A DNA stretch of 64,000 bases from Pirellulales bacterium (GTDB lineage: Bacteria > Planctomycetota > Planctomycetia > Pirellulales > UBA1268), in assembly GCA_018401745.1 (NCBI GenBank), contig JAGYJY010000006.1, positions 78,749-142,748 on the forward strand, given 5' to 3'. Positions 9,801 through 21,211 of the stretch are shown piece after piece. The translations under genes and the position numbers were made by a program. Under the pieces are notes generated by a model. That model was given only the letters and a program-made list of their open reading frames with translations, ran no database searches and was not told where the DNA came from. How positions within the stretch are numbered: position 1 is the stretch's first letter; every line of letters begins with the position of its first letter.

Positions 9801-11331
9801 TCCGCCGCCGGCAGCCTTCGAGCCCAACGACGCGATCGCCACCGCGGCGGCACTCACCCTCGTCGACGGACAGACACGGATCTCGGCGTTCGTTGGCGAC
9901 GGGACGTACGAGCGAGCCGATGTCGACCTCTATGCTGTCGACGTCTCTGCCGCTGGCACGATACTGCTCGATGTCGACGCACGGTCGCTCGCTGAGCCTT
10001 CGCAGCTTGACAGCTACCTGCGGCTGTTCGACGCCAACGGTCGGCAGCTCGCTCAGAACGACGACACCTCTGGCTCGCTCGACAGTGCCCTGGCCTACGA
10101 GCTTCAGTCTTCAGGCACCTACTACGTCGGCGTGTCGGCCTATGGCAACATGCGATACAACCCTCTCGTCGAAGGCAGCGGACGCAACGGCCGCTCCACG
10201 GGCAGCTACGAACTGTTTGTCCGTTTTCAGGAAGACTCGACGGATCCTGACCCCGATCCCGGCCCCGGGCCAGACCCTGATCCGCCAGCAGGCCCGATGG
10301 AGCCCAACGACTCCATCGCCACGGCCACGGCGGTTGTCTTCGACAGCCGACAGGCGGTGATTGCCGGCACGATTGGCGACGGTGCCTACGGACGGTCTGA
10401 CGTCGACCTGTTTGCTGTTGAACTTGTGGCAGGCACGACGATCGAGATTGACGTCGATGCCAGAACGCTCGCCAATTTTTCCGCCCTCGACAGCTACCTG
10501 CGGCTGTTCGACGCAGACGGCAACGAGCTTGCCCAGAACGACGACGCGTTTGGCCAGCTCGACAGCTACCTGCGGTACACGGTCGCTGCCCGCGGCACGT
10601 ACTACGTAGGCATTTCGTCCTACGGCAACAGCGACTATGAGGCCGATACCGCCGGCAGCGGTCGGCGAGGCCGGACGGTCGGCGACTATGTCGTGACCAT
10701 GAGCCACGACGGGCCGAGCGATCCAGGCAGCGACCCTGGCACGCCGCCGCCGCCGTTGGATCCTGCGGAGCCGAACGATTCCACTGCCACAGCGTCGCTG
10801 CTGACTGTGGTGGATGGCCGTGTTCAGGCCAGCGGCACGATTGGTGATGGTGAATATTTTGGCGCGGACGTTGACCTCTATGAGATCAGCCTCTGGGCCG
10901 GCTCGGCAATCCTTATCGACATTGATGCCCGTTCCCTCGCAACGCCGTCGACTCTCGACAGCTACCTGCGGCTTTTTGACGCGACAGGCCGGCAACTCGC
11001 TCGCAACGACGACTGGCGGGGCTCGCTCGACAGCCGGCTTTCGTTCACCGTGCAGGTCACCGGCACCTACTTCATCGGCGTGTCGTCGTACGGCAACTCG
11101 CGGTACGACCCCACCGTTGATGGATCAGGGCGATCAGGACGCACCACGGGCGACTATCTGCTGACAGTCGATGTGGATGCGCCTGACCGGCCATCGACGA
11201 TGACCACGATGGGCTTCCCTGATGAAGCCCCACCGACTCACGTGGTGGAACTGCTGCGAAGTGCGGCCTTCGCCACCATGGGTGCTGGCGGCAACGCGGG
11301 CGGGCGGTGGACGCTCGATCGCGTGCGGTAA
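6897..11331 (+). CDS. Secreted S8 subtilase with LEPR-x-LL-type motif and PPC repeats, one frame break
   Basis: A basic N-terminus leads to HESLEPRLCLSAS (about residues 45-57), a variant of the planctomycete LEPR-x-LL motif found on large exported proteins. The protease domain has Asp201 (VIDTGVD), His256 (GHGTHVAG) and Ser422 (GTSMATPHVAG), so it should be active. Downstream are three Ig-like segments containing VxPDPRxDAVDxI and four PPC-type pre-peptidase domains marked by EPNDSIATA and LDSYLRLFDA. The frame breaks near 8972: CGTCTTGGCC reads as CGTCTGGCC if one T is removed. This restores SRLAYTV, as in the sister repeats, and gives a single 1,477-residue protein. Start chosen at the ATG with GGAGGT 5 bases upstream; the frame upstream is open but featureless. 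A bidirectional terminator follows. Confidence 0.85.
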
Positions 11332-11375
11332 ATCCTCCAGCAGACAGCCACAACCGGCTGTGGTCACAACAGTTT

Positions 11376-11415
11376 GGGCCTCCGTTCCTCACTGGGAACG
11401 GAGGCCCTTCTGTTT
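11376..11415 (+). terminator. Intrinsic terminator, probably bidirectional
   Basis: GGGCCTCCGTTCC and GGAACGGAGGCCC form a perfect 13-bp stem around a 6-base loop, followed by a T-rich TTCTGTTT. It lies between the converging subtilase and aldose epimerase genes and can serve both. Confidence 0.85.
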
Positions 11416-11463
11416 GAGTTCGCGGTTCACGTCAGCCAGTTCACGTCAGCCAGGCGGCTCGCC

Positions 11464-12669
11464 TCAGTCGTTCGAACTGCCGAAGCGGTGCACCATGCGG
11501 TGGTGGTAGCTCTGGCCGGGCTCGAGGATCACACTGGGCCAGCCTTGCTCGCCGACATGATGAATCGCATCCGGGAAACACTGTGTCTCCAGGCAGAGGC
11601 CCGCATGCTTCTGATACACCGCCCCTGCCTTGCCTGTCAGGCTGCCGTCAAGGTAGTTGCCGGTGTAGACCTGAACGCCCGGCTGATTGCTTTCGATCTC
11701 AAGGGTCCGGCCGCTCTCGGGGTCGCGGAGTGCAGCGATCGGTCGCATCGTTCCATCTGGCTGCCACCCCCGAATGCAGAGGTTGTGGTCGACACCCCCT
11801 GGGTTAGCGGCATCGGCTGAGGCAGGCAGGGCGTCGATCGCAGCGGCAAGCGTTGCGGCCGGCTTTCGCTCTGGCCGGAAGTCGAAGGCCGTCCCCTCAA
11901 CCGCAGCCAGCTCACCGGTTGGGATTGAGCCCTCGTCAACCGGCAGGTAGCGATCGGCGTTGACCGTCAACTGCTGGCCACGGATCGATCCTGAAGCCTG
12001 CCCTGCCATGTTCCAGTAGGAGTGGTGCACCATGTTGCAGACGGTCGCCGCATCGCTCGTCGCCCGCATGTCAATCACCAGTTCGCCCGCAGGTGTGAGC
12101 GTGTAGGTGGTCTCGACAGAGAGCTCGCCCGGATAGCCTTCGTCACCGTCCGGGGAAACCAGGCGGAACGTCACCGCCGGCCCGGCTTCGGTCAGCTTTG
12201 GCTCCGCCTTCCAGAGTTTCTTGTCGAAGCCCACGTCGCCGCCGTGGAGATGGTGCTCGCCATTGTTCACGGCCAGCTGATACGCCTTGCCGCCGAGGCT
12301 GAAGCGGCCGCCAGCGATCCGATTGGAGCAGCGGCCGCAGCTGGCACCGAAGTAGGGATGGCCGGCGAGGTAGCCATCGAGCGAGTCAAAGCCCAGCACG
12401 ACGTCGACGGGGCCATCTTTACCCAGCGGCACTGTCATGCTCGTCAGAATCGCGCCGTAATCGGTGATCGTGGCCCGCCACCCACCGGGTGTTTCCAACA
12501 CGTAAAGATGGGCGTCACGGCCATCGGGCAGCTTTCCGAAGGGCCTCACGGTGGGGGCATGCATCACGGGCTTCTCCTCTGCGGCGGTGAGCATGGCGCT
12601 GGAGCCGGAAAGCACCGCCCCTGCCAGGATGAGAATCAGGGCCTGTCGGCGACCATCACGGAATTCCAT
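11464..12669 (-). CDS. galM: Aldose 1-epimerase (galactose mutarotase), exported form
   Basis: It interconverts alpha and beta anomers of aldoses such as galactose and glucose. The family marks are all present: NNGEHHLHGG (substrate-binding His), HHSYWNMAG (catalytic His), a GVDHNLCI segment with the conserved Asp, and LCLETQCFPDAIHH, where the Glu is the catalytic base. The N-terminus is a signal peptide (MEFRDGRRQALILILAGAVL), so the enzyme acts outside the cytoplasm, as in several planctomycete mutarotases used in sugar scavenging. The ATG at 12669 has GGGGAG upstream; the longer open frame has no signal peptide and overlaps the DoxX gene. It follows DoxX by 41 bases on the same strand. 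Confidence 0.92.
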   Translation of the reverse strand: MEFRDGRRQALILILAGAVLSGSSAMLTAAEEKPVMHAPTVRPFGKLPDGRDAHLYVLETPGGWRATITDYGAILTSMTVPLGKDGPVDVVLGFDSLDGYLAGHPYFGASCGRCSNRIAGGRFSLGGKAYQLAVNNGEHHLHGGDVGFDKKLWKAEPKLTEAGPAVTFRLVSPDGDEGYPGELSVETTYTLTPAGELVIDMRATSDAATVCNMVHHSYWNMAGQASGSIRGQQLTVNADRYLPVDEGSIPTGELAAVEGTAFDFRPERKPAATLAAAIDALPASADAANPGGVDHNLCIRGWQPDGTMRPIAALRDPESGRTLEIESNQPGVQVYTGNYLDGSLTGKAGAVYQKHAGLCLETQCFPDAIHHVGEQGWPSVILEPGQSYHHRMVHRFGSSND

Positions 12670-12710
12670 CGGTATCGCTCCCCTCGGGTAGCCTCCGACA
12701 TCGCCTCCAC

Positions 12711-13232
12711 TCACTCGATGGAGGTGTCTTTGGCCTTGTCTTTCTCTTTGGACGATGACCGTTTTGGCCGGACGGTCGCTCCGGTAGCCTCGGCTTCCTT
12801 CACCGCGATCCAGCCATCCACGCTCCATGGGCCCGCCCCAAAGCCCACCAGCATCAGCAACCCACCGCCGATCGCCACATTCTTCATGAAGTGGATCAGC
12901 TGCACCTGCCGCTGCTGTGCCTGAGCCGGATCGCCGTAGCTCCAGAAGTCGTGGAAGAAGAAGGTGGCGGCGACCAAGAACACAAACAGGAAGCTTGCCC
13001 CAATGCGTGTCCACGCCCCCGGAATCACGGAGAGCCCTCCGAGCAGCAACAGCGCGATCGCCCCGAAGAGGGCGAGCCTCGGCTGGGGCACTCCTTCTGA
13101 GGCCATGTAGTCGACCGTCTCGCTGAACTGGGGAATCTTATTGCCCAGGGCACTGAGCATGAAGATCGCCACGAGCATCAGCCGGGCCAGCAGCGTCACA
13201 AACCCATGCACACCGCTTGCCAGCGATTCCAT
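12711..13232 (-). CDS. DoxX family membrane protein
   Basis: This 173-residue protein has four hydrophobic segments (about 10-28, 51-68, 77-95 and 115-133) and the DoxX-type start LLARLMLVAIFMLSALGNKI. The C-terminus is charged (Lys/Ser/Glu-rich) and probably cytosolic. DoxX proteins are small quinone-associated or oxidoreductase-associated membrane proteins of poorly defined function. The ATG has AGAGGAG upstream. It lies between aguA and galM in a same-strand run with short gaps, but nothing in the sequence ties its function to either. Confidence 0.8.
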   Translation of the reverse strand: MESLASGVHGFVTLLARLMLVAIFMLSALGNKIPQFSETVDYMASEGVPQPRLALFGAIALLLLGGLSVIPGAWTRIGASFLFVFLVAATFFFHDFWSYGDPAQAQQRQVQLIHFMKNVAIGGGLLMLVGFGAGPWSVDGWIAVKEAEATGATVRPKRSSSKEKDKAKDTSIE

Positions 13233-13340
13233 CTCTGTCTCCTCTCAAGGCCGTCCCGCAGGCCACTCTCCGCACCAAGAATGTCCCGCAGCCAGCGGCG
13301 GCAGGCAAGGCCGGACTTTGCCCTCCGAGGCCCCGGCCGC

Positions 13341-14390
13341 TCAGCCAGCCGGCCACCGCGGCTGATCTCGGGTGATGCAGTGCACCGCCCCGCGGCCCCA
13401 AACGAGGTCACGGCAGTCAACCGGCTCGATGGAACGGCCTGGAAAACAGCCTGCAATCGTGCGGAGGGCCGGCTCATCGGCCGGATCTCCAAACACGGGC
13501 ACCAGCACGGCAGCGCTCGTGACCAGAAAGTTGAGCGAGCTGGCCGGCAGCTGCACACCGTGCCGGCAGAACCGCCGCGGCAGGTCGACCGGGACCACCT
13601 CCAACGGCCGGCCCGCGGCATCTCGTGCCGCCGCCAGGATCGACAGGTTTTGCGTGAGCGAGCCGTGATTGGGGTCGAGCGGATCGGGCTGGCGAGCCGC
13701 GAGCACACGCCCCGGGGCCACGAAACGGGCCAGCTGGTCGATATGGCCGTCGGTGTCGTCGCCGGCAAGGTCTCCGACCGTCCAGATCACCCGCTCGATC
13801 GCCAGGGAGTCGCCCAGCTGCTGCTCAATCTCTTCAGCCGACCTGCCCGGATTGCGGCGTTCGTCCACCACGCACAGACGATTCGCCAGCAGCGTGCCCG
13901 CGCCGTCGGTGTCGATCGCGCCCCCCTCGAGGACAAGCGATGGCGAAAACACCCGCATCCCCAGCGATGTGGCGATTCGCCCGCCGAGGGCGGCATCGTC
14001 GTCCCAGGGAGGATACTTCCCACCCCAGGCGTTGTAGCCGAAAGCCACCGCCGCCGGTGGCAGCGTCTCACGGCCAGGCTGGGCGGAGAGAAAGACTGGG
14101 CCCGAATCACGAAGCCAGGAGTCGTTTGTCGGCAGCTCCACCAGCGAAACGCCTTCGACATCCCCGACCATCCGCCGCGCCTCGGCCAGCGGCTCGCCTG
14201 CGGCGACGATCTTCACTGGCTGCCCCGTGGCCGCAATCCGCCGGGCCACCCCGGCAAACACCTCCGGGATGGGCTCAAAGTGCCCTGGCCAGGTGGCCAG
14301 CCGGTGCGGCCACGACAGCCAGACCGCCTCCTGTGGCTCCCATTCAGCAGCCAGCCTGTAGCCGAGCGATGCCGGCGTTTCCAACAGCAT
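13341..14390 (-). CDS. aguA: Agmatine deiminase
   Basis: It converts agmatine to N-carbamoylputrescine and ammonia, the first step of the deiminase route to putrescine. It belongs to the porphyromonas-type peptidyl-arginine deiminase family. Visible marks are AEWEPQEAVWLSWPH near the start, NDSWLRDSGPVF, LEGGAIDTDG, GDDTDGHIDQLARF with catalytic Asp/His, and GAVHCITRDQP near the C-terminus, whose Cys is the nucleophile. Length (349 residues) is normal. Start: the ATG at 14390 lies just past the aguB stop; an in-frame GTG at 14405 overlapping aguB is also possible. The preceding gene encodes the next enzyme, which fixes the role as agmatine rather than protein-arginine deimination. Confidence 0.93.
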   Translation of the reverse strand: MLLETPASLGYRLAAEWEPQEAVWLSWPHRLATWPGHFEPIPEVFAGVARRIAATGQPVKIVAAGEPLAEARRMVGDVEGVSLVELPTNDSWLRDSGPVFLSAQPGRETLPPAAVAFGYNAWGGKYPPWDDDAALGGRIATSLGMRVFSPSLVLEGGAIDTDGAGTLLANRLCVVDERRNPGRSAEEIEQQLGDSLAIERVIWTVGDLAGDDTDGHIDQLARFVAPGRVLAARQPDPLDPNHGSLTQNLSILAAARDAAGRPLEVVPVDLPRRFCRHGVQLPASSLNFLVTSAAVLVPVFGDPADEPALRTIAGCFPGRSIEPVDCRDLVWGRGAVHCITRDQPRWPAG

Positions 14391-14392
14391 GC

Positions 14393-15292
14393 TCACTGCC
14401 CCCACCGGGAGAGCAGCCCGCCGTAGGCGTCGATTCGCCGGTCACGAAAAAAGGGCCACCGCGTCCGCGACCATTCGATCCGCGCGAGGTCGCATTCCAC
14501 CACGATCACCTGCGGCTGATCATGCGTTGCCTTGGCCAGCAGCTCACCGCTGGGGGCGTACACCACGCTCGCTCCCCAGAATCGCAGCGGACCCTCGCGG
14601 CCGGTGCGGTTGACCGCCACGACAAACACGCCGTTGGCAATCGCGTGGCTCCTGAGCATCGTGTCCCACGACTCATACTGGGCTGCGTGGAGGTCTTCCT
14701 CGCCATCGAGCCAGCCGATGGCCGTGGGATAAAAGAGCGTCTCCGCCCCTGCCATCGCCGTCAGCCTGGCGGCCTCGGGATACCACTGATCCCAGCAGAC
14801 GAGCGGGCCCACGGCCAGCCGGCTGGTTGCAATCGAGCAGAAACCGGTGTCGCCAGGGGTGAAGAAAAACTTCTCGTAGTAGTGTGGGTCATCAGGGATG
14901 TGCATCTTGCGGTAGGTGCCCGCCAGCTGCCCGTCGGCCTCGAGCACGACCGCCGTGTTGTGAAAGAGCCCGTGGGCCCGTCGCTCAAACACACTCCCCA
15001 CGAGCACCACACCATGCTGCCGGGCAGCGACGGAGAGCTGCTGCGTCAGCGGCCCCGGCACGCTCTCGGCCTCCTCGAAGCGGGCATGGTCTTCCGCCTG
15101 GCAGGGATACTCCCCGGCGAAGAGTTCCTGCAGGCAGACAAGCTCCGCACCAGCTGCCGCCGCCTCGGCGATTCCTGCCAGGGCCTGCCGCACGTTGGCT
15201 TCGCGGTCGGCCGTGCAGGCTGACTGGACAAGGCCCATTCGGACCACACGGCTCTGGCCAGCCTGGGGCGACAACGCTCCAGTGGGGTTCAT
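14393..15292 (-). CDS. aguB: N-carbamoylputrescine amidase
   Basis: This nitrilase-superfamily hydrolase of 299 residues releases putrescine, CO2 and ammonia from N-carbamoylputrescine. The Glu-Lys-Cys triad is visible in [24 protein letters not shown] and [15 protein letters not shown]. The [18 protein letters not shown] segment is characteristic of the AguB branch. Its ATG overlaps the glyA stop in an ATGA arrangement, and aguA begins at its stop, so the three genes are almost certainly translated from one mRNA. Arginine decarboxylase, the source of agmatine, is not in the window. Confidence 0.93.
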   Translation of the reverse strand: MNPTGALSPQAGQSRVVRMGLVQSACTADREANVRQALAGIAEAAAAGAELVCLQELFAGEYPCQAEDHARFEEAESVPGPLTQQLSVAARQHGVVLVGSVFERRAHGLFHNTAVVLEADGQLAGTYRKMHIPDDPHYYEKFFFTPGDTGFCSIATSRLAVGPLVCWDQWYPEAARLTAMAGAETLFYPTAIGWLDGEEDLHAAQYESWDTMLRSHAIANGVFVVAVNRTGREGPLRFWGASVVYAPSGELLAKATHDQPQVIVVECDLARIEWSRTRWPFFRDRRIDAYGGLLSRWGQ

Positions 15293-16584
15293 TGCTCAAC
15301 CGCTTCCAGGCCCGCCTCGAGCCTGGCTGCCGGCACCGGAAACTGATCGGCCATCTCCACAACCTCCCGCTTGGTTGCAGCCAGCACCGCCTCTTCCTCG
15401 GGAGCGGCGAGCACGGCCAGAATCCAGCGGGCGATCTGCCGCATCTCGTCTGTTCCCATGCCGCGGGTGGTCAGGGCGGGCGTGCCAAGACGAATGCCCG
15501 AAGGATCCATCGGCTTCCGCTCATCGAAGGGGATCATGTTCTTGTTGCAGGTGATCCCGCAGCGATCGAGGGCTGCCTCGGCGAGCTTGCCGCCCAGGCC
15601 AGCCGGCGTCACATCGACAAGCACCAGGTGGTTGTCGGTGCCGCCGCTGACGATCTGCAGGCCCCCCTCACGCAGGCTCTCTGCCAGCACGCGAGCGTTG
15701 GCCACGACCTGCTGGGCATACTCGCGAAACTCCGGCTTGAGCGCCTCGCCAAAGGCCACCGCTTTTCCGGCGATCACATGCTCAAGCGGTCCGCCCTGCG
15801 TGCCCGGAAAGACCGAGCGGTCGAGATCCTTGGCGTGCTCGGCCCTGCACATGGCGATGCCACCGCGAGGCCCACGCAGCGTCTTGTGCGTCGTGCTGGT
15901 GACAAAGTCGGCGACCGGCACCGGATTGTCGTGGATGCCCGCAGCGACGAGGCCCGCATAGTGGGCCATGTCGACCATCAGCTTGGCACCGACTTCACGG
16001 GCGATTTCAGCAAACGTTCCGTGGGGGATCTCACGGGGATAGGCGCTGGCCCCCGCGATGATCAACTTCGGACGGTGTTCGCGGGCGAGGCTCGCCACCT
16101 GATCAAAGTCGAGCAGATTGTCGCCCCGCCGCACCCCATAGTGAACGAAGTTGTAGAGGATGCCCGAGGCGTTGAGCTTCATCCCGTGGGTGAGATGCCC
16201 GCCGTGGGCGAGGTCGAAGGCGAGCACGGTGTCGCCGGGATTGATGGCGGCCAGATAGACCGCCGAATTGGCCTGGCTGCCGGAATGGGGCTGGACGTTG
16301 GCATGGTCGGCGCCAAAGAGCTGCTTCGCTCGGTCGCGGGCGATGTTCTCGACCACGTCGACATGCTCGCAGCCGCCGTAATAGCGGCGGCCTGGGTAGC
16401 CTTCGGCGTATTTGTTGGTGAGCACGCTTCCCACGGCCTGCATCACGGCGGCACTGGTGAAGTTCTCGCTGGCAATCATTTCGAGGCCCTCCCGCTGACG
16501 GGTCGCCTCGGCCGTGACGGCCGCCCACACCTCAGGGTCATCCTGTCGGAGAATGTTGAGAACGTCGGTTTGCTCGGAATCCAC
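15289..16584 (-). CDS. glyA: Serine hydroxymethyltransferase
   Basis: This PLP enzyme interconverts serine and glycine with transfer of a one-carbon unit to tetrahydrofolate. The match is full length at 431 residues: [20 protein letters not shown] near the N-terminus, [33 protein letters not shown], and the PLP lysine in [14 protein letters not shown] chose GTG at 16584 because AAGGAG lies about 10 bases upstream and family similarity begins there; upstream in-frame ATGs lack both. It heads the glyA-aguB-aguA group. gcvP and its glycine riboswitch lie just beyond the next gene, so glycine metabolism is clustered here. Confidence 0.96.
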   Translation of the reverse strand: MDSEQTDVLNILRQDDPEVWAAVTAEATRQREGLEMIASENFTSAAVMQAVGSVLTNKYAEGYPGRRYYGGCEHVDVVENIARDRAKQLFGADHANVQPHSGSQANSAVYLAAINPGDTVLAFDLAHGGHLTHGMKLNASGILYNFVHYGVRRGDNLLDFDQVASLAREHRPKLIIAGASAYPREIPHGTFAEIAREVGAKLMVDMAHYAGLVAAGIHDNPVPVADFVTSTTHKTLRGPRGGIAMCRAEHAKDLDRSVFPGTQGGPLEHVIAGKAVAFGEALKPEFREYAQQVVANARVLAESLREGGLQIVSGGTDNHLVLVDVTPAGLGGKLAEAALDRCGITCNKNMIPFDERKPMDPSGIRLGTPALTTRGMGTDEMRQIARWILAVLAAPEEEAVLAATKREVVEMADQFPVPAARLEAGLEAVEQ

Positions 16585-16856
16585 GTTTCGGTCACTCCTT
16601 TTTGAGGAGGGCTTTCCACTTCTGGAAGCCCACCTGGGGATAGCACGACAGGGGTTGCCTACACCTGCATCAATGATTGTCGAAGCCGCCGACCAGAGCG
16701 TCAACACAGTGGCGTCAGCTGCGGCTTCGCACGCTCGCCACGTCCACAGAGCAATTGAAAGAGCTTTTGAAGTAGCATGGCGCGATGTCGTGAGGGCACC
16801 TCGTCATCCCTCCGCGTTTCGCGGCCGCCGTTCGCTTTTTCACCTCCAAGGCCACC

Positions 16857-17444
16857 ATGCAACCCCACGCCCCCTCCCCTGCTGCCCTCCGCCACAAACT
16901 TCCTCGCATGACGCAGCTGATGGGGCTGACCCGCTGGTTCAGCGTGGTGGTGGTGTTTTCATCGCTGGTTGGAGCCCTGCTGATGTTTGTGATCGGCGCC
17001 ACCAACACCGGTGAGGCCGTGCTGCACTACCTGGAGGTGATGCCGGCGCTGGAGCTGATCGCCGACGACGTCCCAGCGGCCGGCAAGGCCAGCCCGCGGA
17101 CCGCTGCCAACCTGCAGCTGCTGGAGTCGCTCGACAACGGCCTCACGGGCCTCACCTTTCTCTACTTCGCCTACGGCATCTATTCGCTGTTTCTCACCAA
17201 CACCAACTCGATGGCCGAGGCGCCCCGCTGGTTGAAGGTGGAGAACATTGCATCGCTGAAGAAAACGCTGATGGAAGTGGTGGCCGTGCTCCTGGCGATC
17301 ATGTTTGTGCGGGTGCTGGCTGAGAAGATCCTCACCGGCGACCTGCACTGGGAGATTCTCACGATCCCGCTCTCCATCACTTCGATTGCCCTGGCCACAC
17401 GGCTGATGTTCAACGATGGCTCTGTCTCGTCGGCGGTCAAGTAG
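16857..17444 (+). CDS. UPF0114/YqhA-like membrane protein
   Basis: This 195-residue integral membrane protein has hydrophobic segments at about 26-44, 90-110, 138-155 and 163-180. A conserved-looking IASLKKTLMEVVAVLLAIMF segment resembles the core of the YqhA/UPF0114 family, whose function is unknown. It is divergent from glyA and stands alone between two minus-strand genes. The 272-base gap upstream (16585-16856) shows no further gene. The ATG has a modest AAGG site. The family assignment rests on one segment and the overall topology, so it is moderate. Confidence 0.6.
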   Translation: MQPHAPSPAALRHKLPRMTQLMGLTRWFSVVVVFSSLVGALLMFVIGATNTGEAVLHYLEVMPALELIADDVPAAGKASPRTAANLQLLESLDNGLTGLTFLYFAYGIYSLFLTNTNSMAEAPRWLKVENIASLKKTLMEVVAVLLAIMFVRVLAEKILTGDLHWEILTIPLSITSIALATRLMFNDGSVSSAVK

Positions 17445-17477
17445 GCCGCCTGCGACCAGGCCTCCGCAGCTGCCTGC

Positions 17478-20417
<2,940 letters not shown>

Positions 20418-20481
20418 CAGGAGGGCTCCAATGCAAATACAACCGCTTAGGGTGGCACCTAGGGCGGCGTCGGCGGGAGCC

Positions 20482-20642
20482 CTGTTGTCCTGGTACCTGA
20501 GAGATTCGCCCCGAGCTCCAGCCCGGGGGTTGCCCCTTCGGTGGGCACTGGCAACCTGCCAGCACCACTCTCCAACAGCGCTATGTCGGTCAGTACTTTT
20601 GCCTGAGCGTTCGGCCTTCGGCGGTCTTTCGACTCTCTCCTG
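20482..20642 (-). promoter_or_regulatory. Tandem glycine riboswitch
   Basis: Read on the minus strand, the leader of gcvP carries two aptamers in series. The first opens with CAGGAGAGAGTCGAAAGACC, continues through CGCCGAAGGCCGAACGCTCAG and ends near AAAAGTACTGACCGAC. The second opens with TGTTGGAGAGTGGTGC, contains CACCGAAGGGGCAACCCCCG and closes with GAATCTCTCAGGTACCAGG and ACAACAGGGC. GGAGAG, CGAAGG and CTCAGG blocks in this order are the glycine riboswitch signature. The second domain ends about 64 bases before the gcvP ATG. Glycine binding normally turns on glycine cleavage genes. No clear terminator hairpin with a U run is visible in the remaining leader, so translational control is possible. 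Confidence 0.93.
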
Positions 20643-20700
20643 ACTTCACACCAGTCTAGGAATCCCCACCCCCGCCGGCAACGCAGCCGCCAAACAAAAC

Positions 20701-20770
20701 GGGACGGGTCCGCGGGTGCCGAAGGCCCTCGGCTACGCCGAGGCCGCTCCGCGGCCCGTGGACCCGTCCC
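20701..20770 (+). repeat. Y-shaped hairpin element, copy 1
   Basis: GGGACGGGTCC at the left end pairs with GGACCCGTCCC at the right end. Inside are two further hairpins, CCTCGGC-TAC-GCCGAGG and a CCGCTCCGCGG-type stem, giving a three-way-junction fold. It lies between the gcvP leader and the M20 peptidase gene, where I find no coding sequence. An almost identical copy begins 119 bases later. Confidence 0.85.
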
Positions 20771-20819
20771 GCTTGCACCGCCGCCCCGGCCGCAGACCGC
20801 CGCGCAGCGTGCCAAGAAC

Positions 20820-20890
20820 GGGACGGGTCCGCGGGTGCCGAAGGCACCTCGCCTGCGGCGAGGCCGCTCCGCGGCCCGTGGACCCGTCCC
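20820..20890 (+). repeat. Y-shaped hairpin element, copy 2
   Basis: This is the same element as copy 1, with the same arms and junction. The inner stem reads CCTCGCC-TGC-GGCGAGG instead of CCTCGGC-TAC-GCCGAGG: one base pair has been swapped on both sides, so pairing is kept. The spacer after each copy also shares CGGCCGCAGACCGCCGCG, so the duplicated unit is about 119 bases. Confidence 0.85.
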
Positions 20891-20954
20891 GCTTGCCCGC
20901 TCCCCCGGCCGCAGACCGCCGCGAAGCGGCGGACAGGCCGACCTTAAAACCGTA

Positions 20955-21094
20955 AGCGAGGGGTGAGCCCGGGCCGAATGAGCCGGCCTTGCAGTCGAGC
21001 GCAGCCCGGAGGGCGAAAGCGAGAATGCACGAGTGAGCGAAGCCAGGATGGCGAAGCGAACGCTCGGCGAATCGGCCTGGGCTCACCCCGAGCG
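20955..21094 (+). repeat. Long inverted-repeat intergenic element with internal duplication
   Basis: A left arm reading AGCGAGGGGTGAGCCCGGGC is matched, inverted, by a right arm ending GGGCTCACCCCGAGCG, about 26 bases each with a few mismatches. Between them, a motif close to GAGCGAAGCCAGGATGGCGA occurs twice (near 20997 and 21035). No coding sequence fits. It resembles the structured intergenic repeats common in planctomycete genomes, but its family is not known to me. Confidence 0.65.
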
Positions 21095-21211
21095 ACCCAC
21101 CCGCTGAGGCCGCCGTCCCCCCGTTCGCACATCGGCATCAGCCCGACGGGCTATCTTCTCAGCTTGGAAGCAGTGGCAAATCGTCAACAGAGATACCCAG
21201 CATCTGCATCA

